Assembly: GCA_022606135.1 (NCBI GenBank)
Contig: JABYQN010000003.1
Location: 1,860,001 to 1,924,000, forward strand
Length of the DNA stretch: 64,000 bases
From: Fomes fomentarius
Lineage: Eukaryota > Basidiomycota > Agaricomycetes > Polyporales > Polyporaceae
Direction of reading: 5' to 3'
In this document: positions 58,025 through 64,000 of the stretch, piece after piece
How positions within the stretch are numbered: position 1 is the first letter of the stretch
How the letters are laid out: each line of letters begins with the position of its first letter
Made by a program: the position numbers and the translations under genes
The notes under the pieces: model-generated
Told to the model about the DNA's origin: nothing
Database searches by the model: none
The model's input: only the letters and a program-made list of their open reading frames with translations

Positions 58025-61000
58025 TGAAGCTGATCTACTCTGCTGTACGACGTGCTATATCTTATATGTTGCGTTCTGCTGGGAACAGGTAGGATCGTGC
58101 ATACCTGAGTCGGCAAGGTCAAGGTGTTGAAGGACCGAGGTCGAAAGCCGCCTGCGGCCTGGTAACTCCGAAAATTTGAGTTTCGTCTGGACTAGCGCCA
58201 GATGTTGCACTCGTACTTCCATTCAGTCAAATTCCGGTGCCGTGTCACGACGGTCACTCCGTCGATTGAAGGCATACCAGAGGACATAACCACAGTGTGC
58301 ATTGATGTTGCTCGCGATTATCAAATGCAAATGGTCCGCCTTTACAAGCGGTATTCTGACCATAATGATAATGAATCTGATGATTCAAATCTGGCGCTAC
58401 ATCTTCTTGCAGAATTTCCTTTTCCTACAGTGTGCCGTGTGCTCGGATTGTGGGTATACCGAACATATAGCATATTCGCGACACACATTGACCGGGGAGA
58501 GTTCGTATAGGCGAATTGCAGGCGGAGCACTGGGCGTTTTCAATCTACACTGCCAGATCCCACAATCGGAGATGCTAGTGCTGCCTCATATTCCATATCT
58601 CGAGCATAGTTGTTACATGATGGCTTGCTCATGTAATATGCAAACATACCATTGTATTGTAGTATACAAAAGCTTACCTCAGCCAAGTCCATATCCCCTC
58701 CATCTCATTCTTCGTTCCGTCACATCCTCTCCAGGTATGACAGTGTTGGCCGCCCTGCCACCATACGCACATGTGCCTTGACCACAGGGCCAGTCCTGCG
58801 CGCTGACCGTGAGCGACCTTGAAGACGAAGCCGGGACACGGTGTCGTCAAGTGGCAATGTCGTCGTCAAGTTGGAACGCAGTGCGGAAGCGTTGTTGCCC
58901 CTCCGAAACCGCCGTTCTGAGAGAAACGAGAGAGGAGGTAAACAGTTCTCCGTGGATCTCCAATGTCGGAGAGGCGTAGTACTGAGGAGTATTGACCGCA
59001 ACGATTTTGAAATAGGGCTGAGGGAGGACATAGAGACGCTGTGGAGCTCTCTCATCAAAGAAAGCCCTGACTACATGCGTGGGATCGACTACGAACTTTC
59101 TTTGTCCCGTCAGCTGGCATTGCTACCGCACCTTACTGCCGATGGAAGGCTGAAGAAGGCTCGATGTCTGCGACTATACCCATCGCAGAGGCAGCCGACC
59201 CAAATGTGCCCGCAAGTAGTCAGCCGACCAAAACCGCTGGTAGAAATGTGAGCGAGTGAGCGAGCACAAGCCAGTACTTACCTCGGGGAGATCAGAGTCA
59301 CGTTTCCGACCCATTCGGAGACAGGAAAACATAGTCTTGCACGGAAAGAACGAGAGGTGTGCTGTGTCGGACTCAAGATGTACTTATATGTACAAGACCA
59401 TCCGACGGGCAGGACTGCAACCTGGTGATTGGCGCCTAATCACAAAGCTCGCAGTGGTTTCCCAACTCTTCGTATGCGTCGCAAGGTCTGGCTCCGGGCT
59501 TGTCAAGATCTCGACTCCGAAGCGGCGAGGCGACAACATCCCAAGGTGCGTCAAGGTGGACGTGGCGTCCTCAAGTATGGTGGACCCAGGCTTCCGAGTC
59601 TGATCACGCTACGGGCGACATTCGTGGCCGTTTGCTCCCGCGAGCTTGCTCAAGCTGACCAGTTGGCGGAATGAGGTGCATGGAGAAGGAAGCGTAGCTG
59701 TGGCCCCGCCTGAGATGTGGGACAAGGACTGCCAAGCGAGAGGAAGGTCACTGGCCATAGTTTCCACGCCGAGCCGGCCAGACGAGAGGATGATGCCAAG
59801 GATAGCGCTCAGTCTGTCGCTGAGTTGCCATTAGAGGTCAGTAACCGTCAGTTTTAGTCCCTTATAAGGCTCTGACAAGTGACCCCTGGTCCACTCTCAC
59901 GTCACCTCGTTTTCCACCAACCCGTGGTCCGCTCAGGTTCTTGGTCTTCCACTCGCACCGCAACGCTTCAGACCTTGTAATCGCCGTGGAGCCCGGTACC
60001 GGTACCCCATCCCAAACGATCAACAGCAGAACTTGCAACAGAGCTGCTGCCTAAGCCCGGGCTCCCCCTTCAACGCTCAACCACAATGTCGCCTACAATC
60101 GGATGTTTGTCTCGACATGTAAGTGGTCCTCCTGCACCAACAGTGACTCGGGGATGTTCCATGGACATGGCCGGATACGGTGGCATAGTCTACGGCCCTG
60201 ACGATGCGCCAACTTGGGAGCACATAACTCGGTGCGTTAGTGCCTCGTTTTGTTGAGTACGTATACTGTACTGCAGATTTGAGGCACTAACTGCCAGTTG
60301 CATTGTATCGTTCCTTTGATCATCCGGCCCACTAGCCCTAGCCTGGTGTCTATGGACAACAGGTAGGCAGAACCACCGACCGTTGGCGTGTCGACAATGC
60401 AATGCGAAGCCGACCCGTCAGACTACGACGAGCTCGAGAGTACTTCGTTGTCTTCATGGATTATCGGTAAGAGCCTGACCGAAGAGAGGCGCAAACTCGA
60501 GTCTCATGAGACAGCCAGGTGCAAGCCCCGGTCTTCAGACTGATCCACTAGGCCAAACGGAATCATATCATGGTGTACAAGTGCAACAAGGTGTTCTGTT
60601 CCTGAAACACGCACCGCGTCTGCCGAGGTGCATGCTTGTGTTTGACACCCCCACAAAGCCCAGATATACAATTCCCTGGAGGTTGGTTTTTTACCCACCC
60701 TGGTGTACACGGCGAATATAACTCACTATGCTTTCTAGCCGTCAGGGCTATGTCAGAGGCGGGGCTTCGACATCTGTAGCCATGAATTCAAGGGGTTGCA
60801 TTCGGCAGGATCGTGTCACGTCGTGGATCAAAGACCATGGGACATTGCATAGTGTAACATGCTATTCGGTTCCGATGTCTTTCCGGGGCCTCGGGAGACG
60901 CATTCCGTACTGCTGTCAGAACGACATCGTGCGGAGGCAAGCGTCCAGCAACAAAGGACCAAGGATCCTGGCGAGAATCCGTGAGTGGCTTGCCTGGTTC

Positions 61001-62840
61001 CCCAACCGGCCTCTGCAAACCGCTAGCTCGGAGCAGGAACGGTGGCGGAGAGCATGTCACTACGATCCTCAGCTCGCCACCAACTTGCTGGCAGACTCGC
61101 GCCAACCCGAGGGCCATCGGGGATGACAACATTGGCCTTGCAACAGTGTCCGATATGTGTGAGCATCAACATAGGGTGAGCGTCGCTACGAGAGACCACA
61201 TCCAGAGGAATGCGCCTTGTCGGGTGGCCATTTGGGGCAATAAGGTAATTCCGATGTCATTCTCTCGACTAAGCCCCGCCTCTCACCCTGGTCCCTCCCC
61301 AACTTCGCCCACCATCTCGTCCACGGCTCTATGGCCTCTTATCGCTCACCCGTCAAACTCCCGGACCATACCCACCACACCGAACGCTTAATCCTGGCTT
61401 CGACTTCTCTAGAGCTGAACGGATCCGGTCCTCGCGCCAAGGTCCCGGCAGTTCGGTGCTGAGATTGCAATGGAGACCGTTACGTCAAATCGACGCCTGG
61501 TATTAGGTGTGTAGTATCACCCAAGGAGCTGGCGACGACTGGGACAGGATCATCGGTCGAGGGTGCAGTCAGAGGTGAGTACCAAGCGACTACACGCCCT
61601 ATTCCTCTCGGGCTCAATTTCTGCCGGGGAAAGGGTCTTGGTTGGACGGAATTACCCCCCAAAGCCACTCATGTCCCAGTCATGAGCTAACGGGCAGTCT
61701 GCCATGACTCGAGGTTCGCCGTCTGATCCTCATATTCACCGTCGCTCCCGGTACGCTCCAACGCTAAACCCAGCCCTTCTCGTTTGTGACCGACGTTCCG
61801 TGATTGCACGGGGTTGAACCGAAGTCTCACGTCGAAACTCAGCTGTAACCTATCGCCATTCTATGAAAGCCAGCAGTTGCATCGCCTCGCTCAGAAGTTG
61901 TCTGGCCAGTCTCAGAGTGGCGATCGATCCTATCAGCAACTGCAGCCGCGCCGTCCCTCCACAAGCACACGCCGTATGCAGGCACAGACTCTACGGACAT
62001 AGACCTACCTCCTCCCCCATGGTACGATGACTCATCTCCGTTCTCAATCAAGGAAATACGATCCTCCTGCCCTGCACGTCCTGGAACGGCACGGTGCGTG
62101 AGCTCTTCTGCCCTTTGTCCCCGGGAGTTTGGCGCATGAGTTTCCCTTAGATGGATTGCGCTGATGCTCAGCTTCGTGCTTCGGGCAGTCATCAGTGCAC
62201 TAGACTCCCCCACGTGAGGCGAAGTCACTCTCTTCACAACGGCCAAACGCTGCCGGTTCATCGGCCTGAAGGTCGGCATTGGGTTCTACAGCAGGTGCAA
62301 CTCCCACGTTCGTCAAAACATAATGGTGTAACTGCTCATCTTTTCATCGCGGTCCAGCACCATTCTCGCCAAGGTCCATAGTCACTGTGATGGTGCATGC
62401 GTGTGATGCCCCAGTTACGTCCTACTGCTTCTTGTCTCATTGGTGCTCGGCCGACTGGAGCTGCAGAGCTATCAATACACATTTCCCTTCAAGTGGATGG
62501 TATAGATCAAATCGTTATTAACCTGGACTGAGGCTTCCCATGCCTGCCGCCCCCGGCCTCAATCTCGATGATGTAATAGTAAATGTTCCCACAATTGATC
62601 ATACAATACACTGGGTGCAGGGCAGGATAATCCTGGCCAGACTATCGTAAGATTTCTGTAAAAGAAGGGTGAAAACGTTACAGTAACATCGCAAAGACTA
62701 TTGTAAGCCTTTTTGTACTATTGTCCTCAAAACAAGTCCTTCGTTGTAGAGCCAGCTCAAAGAGCTACGAAGAGCTCTACAGTAGTCACTGATTACTACC
62801 GTGAATCTTTCATTCTTCTTTCACGATAGCTTTACGATCG
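58025..62840. other. Long stretch without a supported gene
   Basis: About 4.8 kb of short frames on both strands, none with a domain I recognise or an exon chain that closes. A piece near 61980-62095 (DIDLPPPPWYDDSSPF) is weakly protein-like. The region borders the repeat-rich right end, so it may contain degraded mobile DNA, but I see no transposase or reverse transcriptase motif. Confidence 0.4.
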
Positions 62841-63486
62841 TGACCCCAGTGTTTGCCAGAGAAATATTGAATCGCAAGTAGCTCACGCTTCGTTCCACTG
62901 ATAACACTGAAGTTTTGTCTGATGTTGGGTATGGTATCGAAGAACTATGTCACAAAAATCTGAGTGGATTAGGTGCGAAAATGAGTGAAAGACGAGGGAA
63001 ACAGTGGGTCTGACCCCAGTGTTCGCCAGATTCTCCGAGATGGTCACATCGGGTCACAGTGCCGACCGTAGCCGTACCACAGAGTCTGCGCGGGCGTTAC
63101 TCCGGCTGGCCCGCGAGCTTTGCACTAGAGGATCAGTCGGAGGACGAATCTGAATTACTATCGTGACCCCAGTGTTCGCGGGAGAAATATGGAATCACGA
63201 GTAGCTCCCGCTACATCCCACTGATAAGGCTCAAATTTCGTAGTACGTTGTAGACTATACCGAAGAGCTATGTCACGAAGTTTGAGTGGACTGTATGCAA
63301 AACTGCGTGAAAGACGAGGGAGACAGTGGGTCTGACCCCAGTGTTCGCTGGATTCTCCGAGAAATGGTCACATCGGGTCACAGTGCCGACCATAGCCGCT
63401 TTTAAAGTCCGCAGGGCCTCCTCTGGCCAGCGCGCGAGCTTCGCGCCCAACGCTAGTCGGAGAACGAATTTGGATTGCTACGCGGT
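62841..63486. repeat. Tandem duplication of a roughly 323-bp unit
   Basis: Two head-to-tail copies, 62841-63163 and 63164-63486. Both begin with TGACCCCAGTGTT, have AGTAGCTC and CCACTGATAA about 40-60 nt later, GTGAAAGACGAGGG near 150, a second TGACCCCAGTGTTCGC at about 170 and GGTCACATCGGGTCACAGTG near 205. The spacing between equivalent sites is 322-323 nt. Divergence is moderate, so the duplication is not very recent. No gene is encoded. Confidence 0.85.
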
Positions 63487-63887
63487 GGCACCAAAGTCAC
63501 GCTCGAGGACCAGGTGTCGCTGCAGGTCGTTTTGCTGTGATCCTGACCTCGGAAAAATGGGTAGTATGCTGAAAATACACTATTCCGTATGCATGGAAAA
63601 AATCACCTGCAGCACCCGGGATCCGCGTTATAGCGAAGTCCAACAATAGAGGGGAAGCGGCTTTCAAAGTACTACTTTGTTCAAGATCGGAGTCAAATCT
63701 TCATGATTTCGCACCGTTCTTGTTTTGTGAGGTAGCTAATATATGCAGAAATAAACCTCTGAGAATGCATCGTTATCGGCCTGCGGAAGGGAAGTATATC
63801 GCGTCTATAGCGAACACTGGGGTCACCGCGAACACTGGGGTCACCGCGAACACTGGGGTCACCGCGAACACTGGGGTCACGATAGTA
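63156..63887. repeat. Perfect 25-nt inverted repeat bounding about 730 bp
   Basis: The left arm is 63156-63180, starting TACTATCGTGACCCC; the right arm 63863-63887 is its exact reverse complement. The interior contains one 323-bp unit, a gene-free spacer and a minisatellite. This looks like the terminal inverted repeats of a small non-autonomous element, or the product of an inversion within a repeat array. No clear target-site duplication is visible next to the arms. Confidence 0.7.
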
Positions 63888-64000
63888 CTACATGGTGGCA
63901 GCAAAGTCACGCTCGAGGATCAGGTGTCGTTGCAGGTCGTTTCGCCGTTATTCTGACCTCGGAAAAATTTCTAGTATGCTGAGAGTATACTACTCAGTAT
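63484..64000. repeat. Direct repeat pair running off the window edge
   Basis: GGTGGCA...AAAGTCACGCTCGAGGA starts at 63484 and again at 63894. Both copies continue through CAGGTGTCG, TGCAGGTCGTTT and CCTGACCTCGGAAAAAT to a TAGTATGCTGA end. Copy two is cut by the window end. The spacing is 410 nt, which suggests a higher-order array beyond this sequence. Confidence 0.82.
63810..63881. repeat. 18-bp minisatellite, four copies
   Basis: The unit GCGAACACTGGGGTCACC occurs four times in a row (63810, 63828, 63846, 63864), the last ending in G. It is the reverse complement of the motif that starts the 323-bp units. As 18 is a multiple of three, one frame reads a repeating NTGVTA peptide, but I see no gene around it. 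Confidence 0.93.

Noticed and set aside
58025..62840. Retrotransposon or transposase remnant in the gene-free stretch
   Set aside because: I looked for reverse transcriptase, integrase, RNase H and DDE-type motifs in the frames and saw none, nor long terminal repeats.
63810..63881. CRISPR-like array
   Set aside because: The 18-bp units are directly adjacent with no unique spacers, and the genome is eukaryotic. It is a minisatellite.

Overview
The window looks like a gene-dense chromosomal segment of an agaricomycete basidiomycete. Pointers are many short GT-AG introns (mostly 45-110 nt), intron-bearing divergent histone H4/H3 genes, basidiomycete-style F-box genes, a DUF6533-like membrane protein, tandem cytochrome P450 genes and intron-containing tRNA-Asp genes. 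All gene models come from reading splice sites, phases and protein motifs by eye. No search or transcript data was available.

Layout. 0.6-1.9 kb: divergent histone H4 and H3 genes around a shared promoter. 3.3-4.5 kb: a decayed gene with recognisable protein remnants. 8.1-9.7 kb: a velvet-family regulator. 10.6-12.5 kb: a large leucine-rich ORF. 13.7-16.7 kb: an Nnf1-like kinetochore gene, tail to tail with a coiled-coil/Ser-rich gene. 16.85-19.5 kb: tRNA-Asp and a Dcr2-like phosphoesterase. 20.1-25.2 kb: two tandem P450s with the same exon plan. 28.8 kb: a small secreted Cys protein. 29.5-33.0 kb: a Zn2Cys6 transcription factor with a 6-nt exon inside the zinc cluster. 33.5-37.3 kb: an F-box gene and its broken tandem copy. 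38.0-39.3 kb: an epoxide-hydrolase-like enzyme. 40.1-41.1 kb: a DUF6533-like membrane protein. 41.6-43.6 kb: dihydroorotate dehydrogenase and a second tRNA-Asp. 44.0-44.9 kb: an intronless methyltransferase. 45.4-46.6 kb: the mitochondrial phosphate carrier, with a GC-AG intron. 47.2-48.2 kb: a C2H2 protein with a possible 26-nt intron. 50.3-53.8 kb: an old yellow enzyme gene and a deleted tandem copy. 55.3-58.0 kb: a RING protein facing VPS25. 58.0-62.8 kb: no supported gene. 62.8-64.0 kb: nested tandem and inverted repeats that run off the window.

How the genes relate. Most are unrelated housekeeping genes: chromatin, kinetochore, ESCRT-II, pyrimidine synthesis, phosphate transport. Between them lie locally duplicated accessory genes (P450, F-box, OYE), and in two of the three pairs one copy has decayed. 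I see no operon-like or biosynthetic core gene that would turn the P450s into a clear secondary-metabolite cluster. The clearest oddities are an altered histone H3 tail, very small exons and introns, the decayed duplicates, and the repeat-rich right end.
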